From the NCBI RefSeq assembly GCF_003002065.1, contig NZ_PVZG01000002.1, forward strand, positions 186,001-250,000: a DNA stretch of 64,000 bases, given 5' to 3'. Below the pieces are notes generated by a model, which searched no databases, was not told the origin of the DNA, and saw only the letters and a program-made list of their open reading frames with translations. The first letter of the stretch is position 1, and each line of letters opens with the position of its first letter. The DNA comes from Pseudosporangium ferrugineum. GTDB taxonomy: Bacteria > Actinomycetota > Actinomycetes > Mycobacteriales > Micromonosporaceae. Both the position numbers and the translations under genes were made by a program. Shown here piece by piece: positions 1 through 8,603 of this stretch.

Positions 1-2
1 AC

Positions 3-482
3 ATGCGCGACGCCGCCGGCCGGGTCCGGGACATCGCCATGGACGCGGCGCTGAGCTGGGACCACGTCGACCGGATCCGCGCCGCCACGGACCTGCCGAT
101 CCTGCTCAAGGGCGTGCTGCACCCGGGCGACGCCGAGCTGGCCGCGGCGCACGGGGTGGCCGGCCTGATCGTGTCCAACCACGGCGGTCGCCAGCTCGAC
201 GGCGCGATCGCCGCGCTGGACGCGCTGCCCGCGGTGGCCGCCGCCACGGCCCTGCCGGTCCTGGTCGACGGCGGGGTCCGGCGCGGCACGGACGTGCTCG
301 TCGCGCTCGCGCTGGGCGCCACCGCGGTCCTGATCGGCCGGCCGGTCGTGTACGCCCTCGCCACGGGCGGCCGTCGCGGCGTACGGGAGCTGCTCGAGAC
401 GGTGCGCACGGAGCTGGACCACGTCCTCGCCCTGGCCGGCGCGCGGCGGCCGGCGGATCTCACGCCGGACCTCGTCGCATGA
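3..482 (+). CDS. FMN-dependent alpha-hydroxy acid dehydrogenase/oxidase, C-terminal part
   Basis: The gene enters from the left edge, so only about 159 C-terminal residues of a roughly 360-400 residue TIM-barrel flavoenzyme are visible. The family (lactate/glycolate oxidase, mandelate dehydrogenase, LldD, MftD-like) oxidises 2-hydroxy acids with FMN. The signature segment SNHGGRQLDG holds the catalytic His and the substrate-binding Arg. The DGGVRRGTDV and GRPVVYALA segments that hold the FMN phosphate follow in the expected order. The stop overlaps the start of the P450-like gene by 4 nt (ATGA), which implies translational coupling. The substrate cannot be told from this fragment. Confidence 0.85.
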   Translation: MRDAAGRVRDIAMDAALSWDHVDRIRAATDLPILLKGVLHPGDAELAAAHGVAGLIVSNHGGRQLDGAIAALDALPAVAAATALPVLVDGGVRRGTDVLVALALGATAVLIGRPVVYALATGGRRGVRELLETVRTELDHVLALAGARRPADLTPDLVA

Positions 483-1813
483 GCGCACCGGCCTACCTCG
501 CCGCCGCGGCCGCACTGGTCGCGGTGCCGACGCTGCCGCGCTGGCTGCCGCCCGCGGTGGTCCGGCTCCGCGAGCTGATCTTCGCCCGGGTGAACGGCAC
601 GCAGGGCATCCCCGTGCCCGGCCCGCTGGTCGGCGCCGAGCACTTCGAGGAGGTCTACTCGCACCCGGCGGCCGACGGGCGCAGCCGGGGCGCGGGCCTG
701 TCCGACCTGTTCTGGTACTGGCTGGCGCCCGGCCCGCAGATGCACCAGGAGCATCTGGAGCCGGGGCACCGGTACCGGACCGTCGCCCTCACCACCCGCA
801 AGGTCCTGGCGATCCCGCGCGGCCGCGCCGACGAGCTGGCGACCGGTGCCGCCCGGCGCATCCTCGACGGTCTGCCGCCGGGGCGGGTCCGGCGGCGGCT
901 GCGCGACCTGATGATGCCGCTGTGGGCCGAGGTCTTCTACGAGCTGGTCTTCGCCGAGCCATGCCCGCGCCCGGCCCGCGACCTCATCGTGGCGAACGCG
1001 GACGACGTGGTGACCGCGCTCAAGGCCACCGGGCTGCGGCACATGGACCGGCGGGACCGGCTCACCCGCTACCTGCTCGGCCGGATCGGCGACGGCACCT
1101 GCCCGGTGGTGCTGCCCGAGCCGTTCACCGCGCGGGAGACCGCCTGGTACCTGCAGGGCGCCTTCTTCAACACCGCGGTCGTGCAGATGTCCGAGGCCAT
1201 GGCGCACGTGCTGCTCTGCGCGGCGGCGTACCCGCCGGCCCGGGCCGAGGTGGACGACGACGCCGCCCTGGACCGGCTGATCGACGAGACCCTGCGGGTG
1301 CATCCGCTGTTCGGCGTCGCGCACCGGATCACGTCCGCGCCGATCGAGGTCTCCGGGGCCACCCTGCCCACCGGCTCGGTGCTGCTCTTCAACTACCTCG
1401 CCTACCAGCGCACCGGGCCCGCCGCCGACGACGCGTTCGATCCCGGCCGGTGGCTGTCGCTGAAGCGCGGCGAGGCGAACTTCATCCCGTACGGCATCAC
1501 GGCGAACCGCGCCTGTCCCGCGCGCGGGGTCGCCCCGGTGATGCTGCGCGCGGTCACCCGTGAGGTCCTGCGGCGCTTCGCCGTCGACTCGTCGGCGGCG
1601 CACACCCGGTCGCTGCCGAGCCGCGGGCCCGCGTACCTGACGCCGGACGGCTCCGCGCGTCCCGGCCGCCCCCGGCTGGCCGCCATGCGGCTGGGCGACC
1701 GGTGGGCGGACACCGGCCGGGCGGTCGTCCAGCTCGTGCTGGGCACCTGGATGGTGCTGGACGCCCGGCGCCGACGGCTCTGCGCCACCTATTTCGAGGA
1801 GGTACGCCGGTGA
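479..1813 (+). CDS. Divergent cytochrome P450-like protein
   Basis: A 444-residue protein with P450 landmarks in the right order. The K-helix ExxR is ETLR (E270, R273), and the PERF-like region FDPGRWLS follows. A haem-loop equivalent FIPYGITANRACPARG puts the thiolate Cys at 346. The I-helix around AWYLQGAFFNTAVVQMSE lacks the usual AGxxT proton-delivery motif, so ordinary O2 activation is doubtful; a peroxygenase- or isomerase-like use is possible. A hydrophobic N-terminus (residues 3-20) could be a membrane anchor, which is unusual for bacterial P450s. It overlaps both neighbours by 4 nt, so it probably acts with the FMN oxidase upstream. The family assignment is fairly secure; the reaction is unknown. 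Confidence 0.72.
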   Translation: MSAPAYLAAAAALVAVPTLPRWLPPAVVRLRELIFARVNGTQGIPVPGPLVGAEHFEEVYSHPAADGRSRGAGLSDLFWYWLAPGPQMHQEHLEPGHRYRTVALTTRKVLAIPRGRADELATGAARRILDGLPPGRVRRRLRDLMMPLWAEVFYELVFAEPCPRPARDLIVANADDVVTALKATGLRHMDRRDRLTRYLLGRIGDGTCPVVLPEPFTARETAWYLQGAFFNTAVVQMSEAMAHVLLCAAAYPPARAEVDDDAALDRLIDETLRVHPLFGVAHRITSAPIEVSGATLPTGSVLLFNYLAYQRTGPAADDAFDPGRWLSLKRGEANFIPYGITANRACPARGVAPVMLRAVTREVLRRFAVDSSAAHTRSLPSRGPAYLTPDGSARPGRPRLAAMRLGDRWADTGRAVVQLVLGTWMVLDARRRRLCATYFEEVRR

Positions 1814-3042
1814 CACCGACCGAGCTGGCACCGCGGTTCTTCATCGCGGTCGCGGTCATCCTGGTCTTCTGCAAACTGGTCGCGTGGCTGCTGGGCAAGG
1901 TCGGCCAGCCGCCGGTGGTCAGCGAGATGCTGGCCGGGGTCCTGCTCGGACCGTCCCTGCTCGGCCTGCTGCTGCCGGACGTGCAGGACGCGCTCTTCCC
2001 GCAGCAGCTCTACCCGGTGCTGTACGTGGTCGGCCAGATCGGCCTGGTGCTGTTCATGTTCCAGGCCGGGTATGCCTTCGCCCGCCACCGGATCACCAGC
2101 CTGGCCGGCATCGCGGGCACGGTGTCGCTGGCCGGCGTGGCCGCGCCGCTGCTGCTCGGCGTGCTGCTGGTGCTGGTCACCGGCGACGCCGTGCCGATCC
2201 GTCCGGAGGGCGTGTCGGTCGGGGTCTCGGCCGCGTTCGTCGGGGTGGCGCTGGCGATCACCGCGTTCCCGATGCTCGCCCGGATCATCACCGAGCGCGG
2301 CCAGGAGGGCACCCGGCACGGCTCGCTGGCGCTGGCCAGCGGCGCGATCGACGACATGATCGCCTGGATCATGCTGGCCGTGGTGCTGGCGTTCGCGTCG
2401 GGCGCGGCCGGGCCGGCGCTGGTGACGGTCGTCGGTGCGGTCGTCTTCGGGCTGGTCATGTGGCTCTTCGGCCGGCGGGCGATCGTGCTCGCGGCCCGGT
2501 GGGGCGGGCTCCTCGGGGTGGTGGTGACGCTGTTCCTGGTCGCCTGGTACACCGACGAGATCGGCCTGTACGCCGTCTTCGGCGCCTTCGCCGTGGGCGT
2601 GGTCGCGCCGCACACCCCCGAGCTGGACGCGATCGTCGACACCCTGACGCCGGTCGCCTCCGCCCTGTTCCTGCCGCTGTTCTTCACCTTCAGCGGGCTG
2701 CGTACGGAGTTCGGCCTGCTCGGCGACCCGGCGGTGCTGCTGTTCGCGGTGGCCTGCGTGGTGCTCGCCATCGCCGGCAAGTTCGGTGCCTGCTGGGCCG
2801 CGGCCCGGCTGGGCGGCGAACCGAACGAGGTGGCGCTGCGGGTCGGCGCGCTCATGAACGCCCGCGGCCTGATGCAGCTCATCGCGCTGAACGTGGGCCT
2901 GGAGGCGGGCGTCGTGAACCGGTCGCTGTTCACCGTCCTGGTGCTGGTGGCGCTGGTGACGACGCTGATGACGACCCCGCTGCTGAGCCTGATCGAGCGC
3001 CGCCGGGCGCCGGCGACCGCCGACAGGTTGCTCGTAGGTTAA
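1810..3042 (+). CDS. CPA2-family cation:proton antiporter (Kef/NapA type)
   Basis: This 410-residue membrane protein has about 12 hydrophobic segments. It carries CPA2 signatures: ITAFPMLARIITERG in the discontinuous helix region and AIDDMIAWIML with the paired Asp that carries cations. A conserved NARGLMQLI segment lies near the C-terminus. The GTG start overlaps the P450 stop (GTGA), so the three first genes form one coupled unit. There is no C-terminal RCK/TrkA domain. Whether it moves Na+ or K+ cannot be read from the sequence. The link to the oxidase and P450 is unexplained and is inferred only from the overlaps. Confidence 0.85.
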   Translation: MTPTELAPRFFIAVAVILVFCKLVAWLLGKVGQPPVVSEMLAGVLLGPSLLGLLLPDVQDALFPQQLYPVLYVVGQIGLVLFMFQAGYAFARHRITSLAGIAGTVSLAGVAAPLLLGVLLVLVTGDAVPIRPEGVSVGVSAAFVGVALAITAFPMLARIITERGQEGTRHGSLALASGAIDDMIAWIMLAVVLAFASGAAGPALVTVVGAVVFGLVMWLFGRRAIVLAARWGGLLGVVVTLFLVAWYTDEIGLYAVFGAFAVGVVAPHTPELDAIVDTLTPVASALFLPLFFTFSGLRTEFGLLGDPAVLLFAVACVVLAIAGKFGACWAAARLGGEPNEVALRVGALMNARGLMQLIALNVGLEAGVVNRSLFTVLVLVALVTTLMTTPLLSLIERRRAPATADRLLVG

Positions 3043-3101
3043 ATATTTGTGACTTCAAGTTCTGTCTATGCAGAAGGAGCAATATCGACCATTATCTCTG
3101 C
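3043..3101 (+). promoter_or_regulatory. AT-rich promoter region of the two-component operon
   Basis: This 59-nt gap is conspicuously AT-rich for the window. It holds an inverted repeat TTCTG-N6-CAGAA at 3060-3075 and a possible -10 CATTAT at 3090-3095, only 6 nt before the response-regulator ATG. An AAGGAG at 3074-3079 is too far (22 nt) to serve that ATG. A leaderless transcript is therefore possible. No convincing -35 element was found. Confidence 0.4.
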
Positions 3102-3755
3102 ATGCGCCTGCTGCTGGTCGAGGACGATCCGGACCTGAGCGAGATGCTGACCGAGACGCTGACCGACGAGGGCTACCACGTCGACCGGGCCCCCGACGGC
3201 CAGCGCGGACTCCATCTGGGCCTCACCCGTCCGTACGACGTGCTGGTCATCGACCGGCTGCTGCCCGCGCTGGACGGCCTCGACCTGCTGACCCGGCTGC
3301 GGTCGCGGGCGGTCCCGGCGCGGGCGCTGCTGCTCACGGCGCTGGGCACCGTCGCCGACCGGATCGCCGGGCTGGACGCCGGCGCCGACGACTACCTGGC
3401 CAAACCGTTCGACCTGGACGAGCTGAGCGCCCGGCTGCGGGCGCTCTGCCGCCGGATCCCGGACACCGCCGAGGCGCTGCACGTCGGGCGCGGCCTGCTC
3501 GACCTCGCCGCCCGCGACGTGGTGCTGCCAGACGGCGGCCGGGTGGCGCTCTCCGCCCGCGAGTTCGAGCTGCTCCGGACCCTCGCCGACCGGCCGCACC
3601 AGGTGTACTCCCGGGCTCAGCTGCGCCGGCGGGTCTTCGACGAGGCCGCTGCCGCCTCCATCGTGGACACCTACGTCTACTACCTGCGGCGCAAGCTCGG
3701 CCGGGGCGTGGTGCGTACGGTCCACGGCCTCGGCTACCGGCTCGGTGCGCTGTGA
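3102..3755 (+). CDS. OmpR-family response regulator
   Basis: A 217-residue regulator with an N-terminal receiver domain (about 1-112) and a C-terminal winged helix (about 125-215). Phospho-acceptor Asp51 lies in [13 protein letters not shown]. The acidic EDD cluster is at residues 7-9, the switch Thr is in LLLTALG, and Lys is in [10 protein letters not shown]. The DNA-binding domain shows [16 protein letters not shown] and the terminal [12 protein letters not shown] typical of OmpR/PhoB proteins. It overlaps the kinase gene by 4 nt, so the pair is one operon. The signal and targets are unknown; the antiporter just upstream and the IclR gene downstream are possible targets by position only. 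Confidence 0.93.
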   Translation: MRLLLVEDDPDLSEMLTETLTDEGYHVDRAPDGQRGLHLGLTRPYDVLVIDRLLPALDGLDLLTRLRSRAVPARALLLTALGTVADRIAGLDAGADDYLAKPFDLDELSARLRALCRRIPDTAEALHVGRGLLDLAARDVVLPDGGRVALSAREFELLRTLADRPHQVYSRAQLRRRVFDEAAAASIVDTYVYYLRRKLGRGVVRTVHGLGYRLGAL

Positions 3756-5026
3756 CCACCGAGGAGGACGCGCTCGTCCGCCGGTCCCGGCTGCGGATGG
3801 GCCTGTTCGTGGGCCTGGCGGTGGGCGTCCTGCTGGCGCTGGTGGGGGTGGTCGCGTACGCCACGCTGGTGCGCAACCAGGAGCGCCAGATCCAGCGCGA
3901 ACTCGCCTGGGGCGCCGAGCACGGCAGCGTCACCGGGCCGGTCGGCTGCAACTGGATCGTCTCGATGCGCGCGGGCCGGATCTCGGCGGGCCCGCTCGCG
4001 CCGCCGCCCGGCTTCCCGCTGCGCGACGCCCTCGACCGGGTGGCCGCCGGCGGGCCCACCGAGATCACCACCGTGGACACCGCGGCGACCGTCTACCACG
4101 TCCGCACCGGCCTCCGCGACGGCGCCGCGGTCCAGGTCATCTTCGACGCCCGCTACCAGCTCGCCGACCGTCGCCACCTGCTGTGGGCGTTCATGCTGGC
4201 CGCCGCGGTCGGCCTGCTCGCCGCGCTGATCACCGGGCTGATCGTCGGCCGGCGCGCGGTCGCGCCGCTGGCCGAGGCGCTGGCCCGCCAGCGCCGCTTC
4301 GTCGCCGACGCCAGCCACGAGCTGCGCACCCCGATCGCCCGCGTGCACACCCGGGCCCAGCTGCTCGCCCGGCGCTCCCGCAACGCCCCGGCCGCCGACC
4401 GCCGGGACCTGGAACGCCTGGTCGGCGCCACCGGGCGGCTCGGCGAGATCGTCGACGACCTGCTGCTCTCCGCCCGGCTGTCCGCCGCGCCGGAGGACCA
4501 GCCGCCGCGCGAGCCGGTCGACCTGGCCGCCCTGACCCGCGAGGCCGCCGGGATGGAGGCGGTGCAGGCCGCCGACCGCCGGGTCTCCATCGTGGTGTCC
4601 GCGCCCGCCGCCCCGATCCGGGTCCCCGGCATCCGGTCCGCCCTGCACCGGGTGGTCTCCGAGCTCCTCGCGAACGCGCTCACCCACACCCCGGCGGGCG
4701 GCCGGGTGCTGCTGACCGTCCGGGCCGGCGACGACGAGGCGCAGCTGACCGTCGCCGACACCGGTGCGGGCTTCCACCCGGACGACGCCGGCCGGCTCTT
4801 CGACCGGTTCCACCGCGGCCCGGGGGCGGGCGAGCGGCGGTTCGGGCTGGGCCTGGCCCTGCTCAAGGAGGTGGTGACCGGCCACGGCGGCACGATCACG
4901 GCCGAGGGGCATCCGGGGCGGGGCGCGACCTTCACCGTACGGCTGCCGCTGCACCCGGACCCGGGCGGCCCCGCGGGCTCGGCCGTGCGCCGGTGGCCCG
5001 CCCGCGTGCGGGCCCGCGCGGGGTGA
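3752..5026 (+). CDS. Sensor histidine kinase
   Basis: A 424-residue membrane kinase that starts at GTG inside the upstream stop (GTGA). TM1 is near residues 18-42, followed by a short extracytoplasmic sensor of about 100 residues and TM2 near 148-170. The H-box [17 protein letters not shown] has phosphorylatable His189. The N-box [15 protein letters not shown]1 DTGAGF and G2 FGLGLAL complete an HATPase domain. The linker is short and a HAMP domain is not obvious. It pairs with the preceding regulator. The sensor loop resembles nothing I recognise, so the stimulus is unknown. Confidence 0.92.
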   Translation: MTTEEDALVRRSRLRMGLFVGLAVGVLLALVGVVAYATLVRNQERQIQRELAWGAEHGSVTGPVGCNWIVSMRAGRISAGPLAPPPGFPLRDALDRVAAGGPTEITTVDTAATVYHVRTGLRDGAAVQVIFDARYQLADRRHLLWAFMLAAAVGLLAALITGLIVGRRAVAPLAEALARQRRFVADASHELRTPIARVHTRAQLLARRSRNAPAADRRDLERLVGATGRLGEIVDDLLLSARLSAAPEDQPPREPVDLAALTREAAGMEAVQAADRRVSIVVSAPAAPIRVPGIRSALHRVVSELLANALTHTPAGGRVLLTVRAGDDEAQLTVADTGAGFHPDDAGRLFDRFHRGPGAGERRFGLGLALLKEVVTGHGGTITAEGHPGRGATFTVRLPLHPDPGGPAGSAVRRWPARVRARAG

Positions 5027-5049
5027 TGCCGGGGCACTACAGTTGCGCC

Positions 5050-5826
5050 ATGAGCAACGGGACGGACCGGCCGGCCGCCCTGGTGCAGTCGGTGGACCGG
5101 GCGGTGACCGTCCTGGAGATCCTGGCGCGCCGGGGCGACGCCGGGGTCACCGAGATCGCGGCGGAGCTCGGCGTGCACAAGTCGACCGCCTCGCGCCTCG
5201 TCGGGGCGCTCGAGGCGCGCGGCCTGGTCGAGCAGCTCTCCGGCCGGGGGAAGTACCGCCTCGGCCTCGGCATGGTGCGCCTCGCCGGCGCTGCCGCCGC
5301 GCGCATCGACCTGCCCGGCGCGGCCGGACACGTCTGTGCCCGGGTCGCCGGCGAGCTGGGGGAGACCGTCAACGTGGCCGTCCTGGACGACGACCAGACC
5401 GTCAACGTGTGCCAGGCGCTGGGCCCGTCGGCGGTCAACAGCTACAACTGGGTGGGCCGGCGCACGCCCTCGCACGCCACGTCGAGCGGGAAGGTGCTGC
5501 TCGCGTACGCGCCGGCGGAGGTGCGGCGGGCGGCGCTCGCGGGGCCGCTCACCGCGTACACGCCGCGTACGATCACCGACCCCGGCGTCCTTGCCCGGCA
5601 GCTGTCCGAAGCGGAGCGGGCGGGCTGGGCCTCGACCGTGGAGGAGCTCGAGATCGGGCTGCACGCCGTCGCGGCGCCGGTCCGGGGCGCCGGCGGCCGG
5701 GTGGTCGCGGCGATCAGCGTGGCCGGGCCGTCCTACCGGCTGCCGGAGCGGATGTTCGCCGAGCGGGCGGCGCGGCTGCGGGAGGCGGCGGCGGAGATCG
5801 GCGGAAGTCTGGGCAACCCGGGCTGA
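5050..5826 (+). CDS. IclR-family transcriptional regulator of the choline/betaine cluster
   Basis: A 258-residue regulator with an N-terminal winged helix (VTEIAAELGVHKSTASRLVGALEARGLVEQ, residues about 33-63) and a C-terminal IclR ligand-binding domain with the SHATSSGKVLLAY segment. It lies directly before the catabolic genes on the same strand, 133 nt upstream of the GMC oxidase. That gap holds two palindromes, so local control of the operon is likely. Related IclR proteins control aromatic, sugar and amine catabolism. A betaine or choline effector is inferred only from the neighbours. Confidence 0.9.
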   Translation: MSNGTDRPAALVQSVDRAVTVLEILARRGDAGVTEIAAELGVHKSTASRLVGALEARGLVEQLSGRGKYRLGLGMVRLAGAAAARIDLPGAAGHVCARVAGELGETVNVAVLDDDQTVNVCQALGPSAVNSYNWVGRRTPSHATSSGKVLLAYAPAEVRRAALAGPLTAYTPRTITDPGVLARQLSEAERAGWASTVEELEIGLHAVAAPVRGAGGRVVAAISVAGPSYRLPERMFAERAARLREAAAEIGGSLGNPG

Positions 5827-5831
5827 ACCCT

Positions 5832-5906
5832 TTGCGGCTGCGCATTGCGCTCTGGTAAAACTCTGCGGCCGGCATTGACCACTGTGGTGCTCCACCACAA
5901 TCCTAT
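5832..5906 (+). promoter_or_regulatory. Probable IclR operators and promoter before the GMC oxidase gene
   Basis: A perfect 17-nt palindrome TGTGGTG-CTC-CACCACA lies at 5883-5899, directly after a -35-like TTGACC at 5875-5880. A protein bound there would cover the promoter spacer. Further upstream, TTGCG-GCTG-CGCA-TTGCG (about 5832-5848) resembles the TTGCG/CGCA repeats also found before the dimethylglycine oxidase gene at 11638. The -10 box is not clear. Operator function is inferred. Confidence 0.5.
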
Positions 5907-5959
5907 GGCGAGCCCGGGACGCTCTGTGCCCGGCGCCTATCCGGTCAGTCACAGGGAGC

Positions 5960-7507
5960 ATGACGCTGAACAGCCCCGCAGCACACGAGTACGACGTGGT
6001 GATCGTCGGTGGTGGCACGGCCGGCGCGGTCGTCGCATCCCGGTTGTCCGCCGATCCCGCGGTGCGGGTCTGCCTGGTGGAGGGTGGCCCGTCGGACGTC
6101 GGCGACGAGCGGGTGCTGAAGCTGCGCAACTGGCTCAACCTGCTGGAGTCCGAGTTGGACTACGACTACCCGACCGTTCCGCAGCCGCGCGGCAACTCGC
6201 ACATCCGGCACTCGCGGGCCCGGGTGCTCGGCGGCTGCTCCTCGCACAACACGATGATCAGCTTCCTGCCGCCGCCGGAGGACTTCGCCGACTGGGAGGC
6301 GGCCGGCGCGACCGGATGGTCCTACGAGCGGATGCTGCCGTACTGGCACCGGCTCGCCGTGCACATCGAGCCGGTCGCCGAGGTGGACCGCAATCCGCTC
6401 ACCGCCGACTTCATCGCCGCCTGCCACACCGCGCTGGGCGTGCCGGTGCACGAGGACTACAACGCCGCGCCGTTCGCCGAGGGCACCGGGTTCTTCCCGG
6501 TCGGCTACGACCCCGGCACGGGCATCCGCTCGTCGGCCTCGGTGGCGTACCTGCATCCGTACCTGGACCGGCCGAACCTGACCGTCCTCACCGAGACGTG
6601 GGCCTACCACCTGGACACCGACGGCGCGGACCGGGTCACCGGGGTGCGCGTGCGCACCGGTGACGGCGAGCACGTGACGCTGCGGGCCACCGCCGAGTAC
6701 GTGCTCAGCGCCGGCGCCATCGACACCCCCCGGCTCCTGCTGCTCTCCGGCATCGGGCCCGCCGCGGACCTGCGCAAGCTCGGCATCGAGGTCGCCCGGG
6801 ACCTGCCCGGGGTGGGGGAGCACCTGCTCGACCACCCCGAGTCGCTGATCCTGTGGGAGGCGAGCCGCCCGATCCCGCCGCAGTCGGCGATGGACTCCGA
6901 CGCGGGCCTGTTCGTGCGCCGCGACCCGGAGGCGACCCGGCCCGACCTGATGTTCCACCTCTACCAGATCCCGTTCACGCTGCACACCGCCCGGCTCGGC
7001 TACGACGTGCCCGAGTACGGCTTCGGCATGACGCCCAACGTGCCGCGCCCGCGCAGCACCGGGCGGCTGTGGCTCGCCGACGCCGACCCGCTCACCAAGC
7101 CCGCCCTCGACTTCGGCTACTTCACCGACCCGGACGGCTACGACGAGAAGACGATCGTGGACGGGCTGCGGATCGCCCGCGAGGTCGCCGCCACCGAGCC
7201 GTTCAGGTCCTGGATCGCCCGCGAGATCGCGCCCGGGCCCGCGGTGCAGAGCGACGAGGAGCTGTCCGCGTACGGCCGGGCGGTGCATCACACGGTCTAC
7301 CACCCGGCGGGCACCTGCAGGATGGGCGCCGACGCCGATCCGCTCGCCGTCGTGGACCCGGAGTTGCGGTTGCGCGGCTACCGCAACGTACGGATCGCGG
7401 ACGCCTCGGTGTTCCCGACGATGACCTCGGTCAACCCCATGGTGGCCGTGCTGCTGGTCGGCGAGCGGGCGGCCGATCTGGTCGGCGCGTCGCTGTCGGC
7501 CGGCTGA
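5960..7507 (+). CDS. GMC-family choline oxidase-like flavoenzyme
   Basis: This 515-residue FAD enzyme is colinear with bacterial choline oxidase, which converts choline via betaine aldehyde to glycine betaine. It has the Rossmann motif [16 protein letters not shown] and the flavin-linking His96 in GGCSSHN, equivalent to His99 of the Arthrobacter enzyme. The active-site pair is His448 ([11 protein letters not shown]) and Asn492 (SVNPM); their spacing of 44 matches His466/Asn510. By eye, the choline-binding Glu312 aligns with an Asp here (DSDAGLF), and the residue after HN is Thr rather than Ser. The substrate may therefore differ slightly. Gene context (betaine importer, betaine demethylase) supports choline or a close analogue. 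GGGAG precedes the ATG. Confidence 0.8.
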   Translation: MTLNSPAAHEYDVVIVGGGTAGAVVASRLSADPAVRVCLVEGGPSDVGDERVLKLRNWLNLLESELDYDYPTVPQPRGNSHIRHSRARVLGGCSSHNTMISFLPPPEDFADWEAAGATGWSYERMLPYWHRLAVHIEPVAEVDRNPLTADFIAACHTALGVPVHEDYNAAPFAEGTGFFPVGYDPGTGIRSSASVAYLHPYLDRPNLTVLTETWAYHLDTDGADRVTGVRVRTGDGEHVTLRATAEYVLSAGAIDTPRLLLLSGIGPAADLRKLGIEVARDLPGVGEHLLDHPESLILWEASRPIPPQSAMDSDAGLFVRRDPEATRPDLMFHLYQIPFTLHTARLGYDVPEYGFGMTPNVPRPRSTGRLWLADADPLTKPALDFGYFTDPDGYDEKTIVDGLRIAREVAATEPFRSWIAREIAPGPAVQSDEELSAYGRAVHHTVYHPAGTCRMGADADPLAVVDPELRLRGYRNVRIADASVFPTMTSVNPMVAVLLVGERAADLVGASLSAG

Positions 7508-7547
7508 CCCGGACCGCCCACGCCGACCCGCGATCGCGAGGATGTTC

Positions 7548-8603
7548 ATGACGGCCGAGAGCGCACCACCCCCGCCCACCATCGCCGTCGACCGGCTCTG
7601 GAAGGTGTTCGGGCCGCACGGCGGCCGGGTCCCCGGCACCCCGCTGGCCGACCTGTCCCGGGCCGAGCTGCGCGCCCGCACCGGCTGCGTGGCCGCCGTG
7701 CGCGACGTCAGCTTCGACGTGCGCCCCGGCGAGGTCTTCGTGGTCATGGGGCTGTCCGGCAGCGGCAAGTCGACGCTCGTGCGGTGCCTGACCCGGCTGA
7801 TCGAGCCGACCAGCGGGGAGATCCGCATCGACGGCGAGGCGGTCGGCGCGATGAGCCCCCGGCGGCTTCGGGAGCTGCGCCGGCACGGCGTCGCCATGGT
7901 GTTCCAGCACTTCGGGCTGCTGCCGCACCGGCAGGTCGTCGACAACGTCGCGTACGGGCTGGAGATCCAGGGGGTGGGCCGGGCCGAGCGCCACGAGCGG
8001 GCCCGCCGGATGCTCGGCCTGGTCGGTCTCGACGGCCACGAACGCCACTACCCCGACCAGCTCTCCGGCGGCATGCAGCAGCGCGTGGGCCTGGCCCGGG
8101 CGCTGGCCACGGACCCCGCGGTGCTGCTCTTCGACGAGCCGTTCTCCGCGCTCGACCCGCTGATCCGCCGCGACATGCAGGCCGAGGTGCGCCGGCTGCA
8201 CGCCGAGGTCGGCAAGACGCTGGTGTTCATCACCCACGACCTCGCCGAGGCGCTGTCGCTGGGCGACCGCATCGCGGTGATGCGCGACGGCGTCCTGGTG
8301 CAGGTGGGCATGCCGGAGGAGCTGGTCGGGGCGCCCGCGGACGACTACGTGGCCGACTTCGTCCGCGACGTGCCCCGGGCCGACGTGCTGAGCCTGCGGT
8401 GGATCACCCGGCCCGCGGCGGACGGGGAGGAGCTCGCGGACGCCGCCCTGCCCGCGCAGACCAGGATCCGGGACGCCGTCGAGCGGGTGCTGCGGGCCGG
8501 CCGGCCGGTGCCCGTCACCGACGGCGGCGCCCCGGCCGGGGTGGTCGACGTGGCCCAGCTCCTGCCCGTGCTGGCCGGCAACCGCGCCGGGGGGCCGGCG
8601 TGA
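7548..8603 (+). CDS. Glycine betaine/proline-type ABC importer, ATP-binding subunit (ProV/OpuAA-like)
   Basis: A 351-residue ATPase with Walker [11 protein letters not shown]-loop [10 protein letters not shown], signature [15 protein letters not shown] and Walker [14 protein letters not shown]. The characteristic N-terminal extension before Walker A (KVFGPHGG...) and a shortened C-terminal CBS-like tail are ProV/OpuA features. ATG 7548 is preferred over ATG 7542 because GAGG at 7538-7541 is correctly spaced for it. The next gene overlaps by 4 nt. With the permease and lipoprotein it forms a quaternary-amine importer that would supply the catabolic enzymes around it. Confidence 0.92.
   Translation: MTAESAPPPPTIAVDRLWKVFGPHGGRVPGTPLADLSRAELRARTGCVAAVRDVSFDVRPGEVFVVMGLSGSGKSTLVRCLTRLIEPTSGEIRIDGEAVGAMSPRRLRELRRHGVAMVFQHFGLLPHRQVVDNVAYGLEIQGVGRAERHERARRMLGLVGLDGHERHYPDQLSGGMQQRVGLARALATDPAVLLFDEPFSALDPLIRRDMQAEVRRLHAEVGKTLVFITHDLAEALSLGDRIAVMRDGVLVQVGMPEELVGAPADDYVADFVRDVPRADVLSLRWITRPAADGEELADAALPAQTRIRDAVERVLRAGRPVPVTDGGAPAGVVDVAQLLPVLAGNRAGGPA

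Noticed and set aside
1884..3755. Very long GC-rich open frames overlapping the antiporter and many other genes on both strands
   Set aside because: They are Arg/Pro/Ala/Gly-rich translations of the wrong frame of high-GC genes, without domains or ribosome sites.
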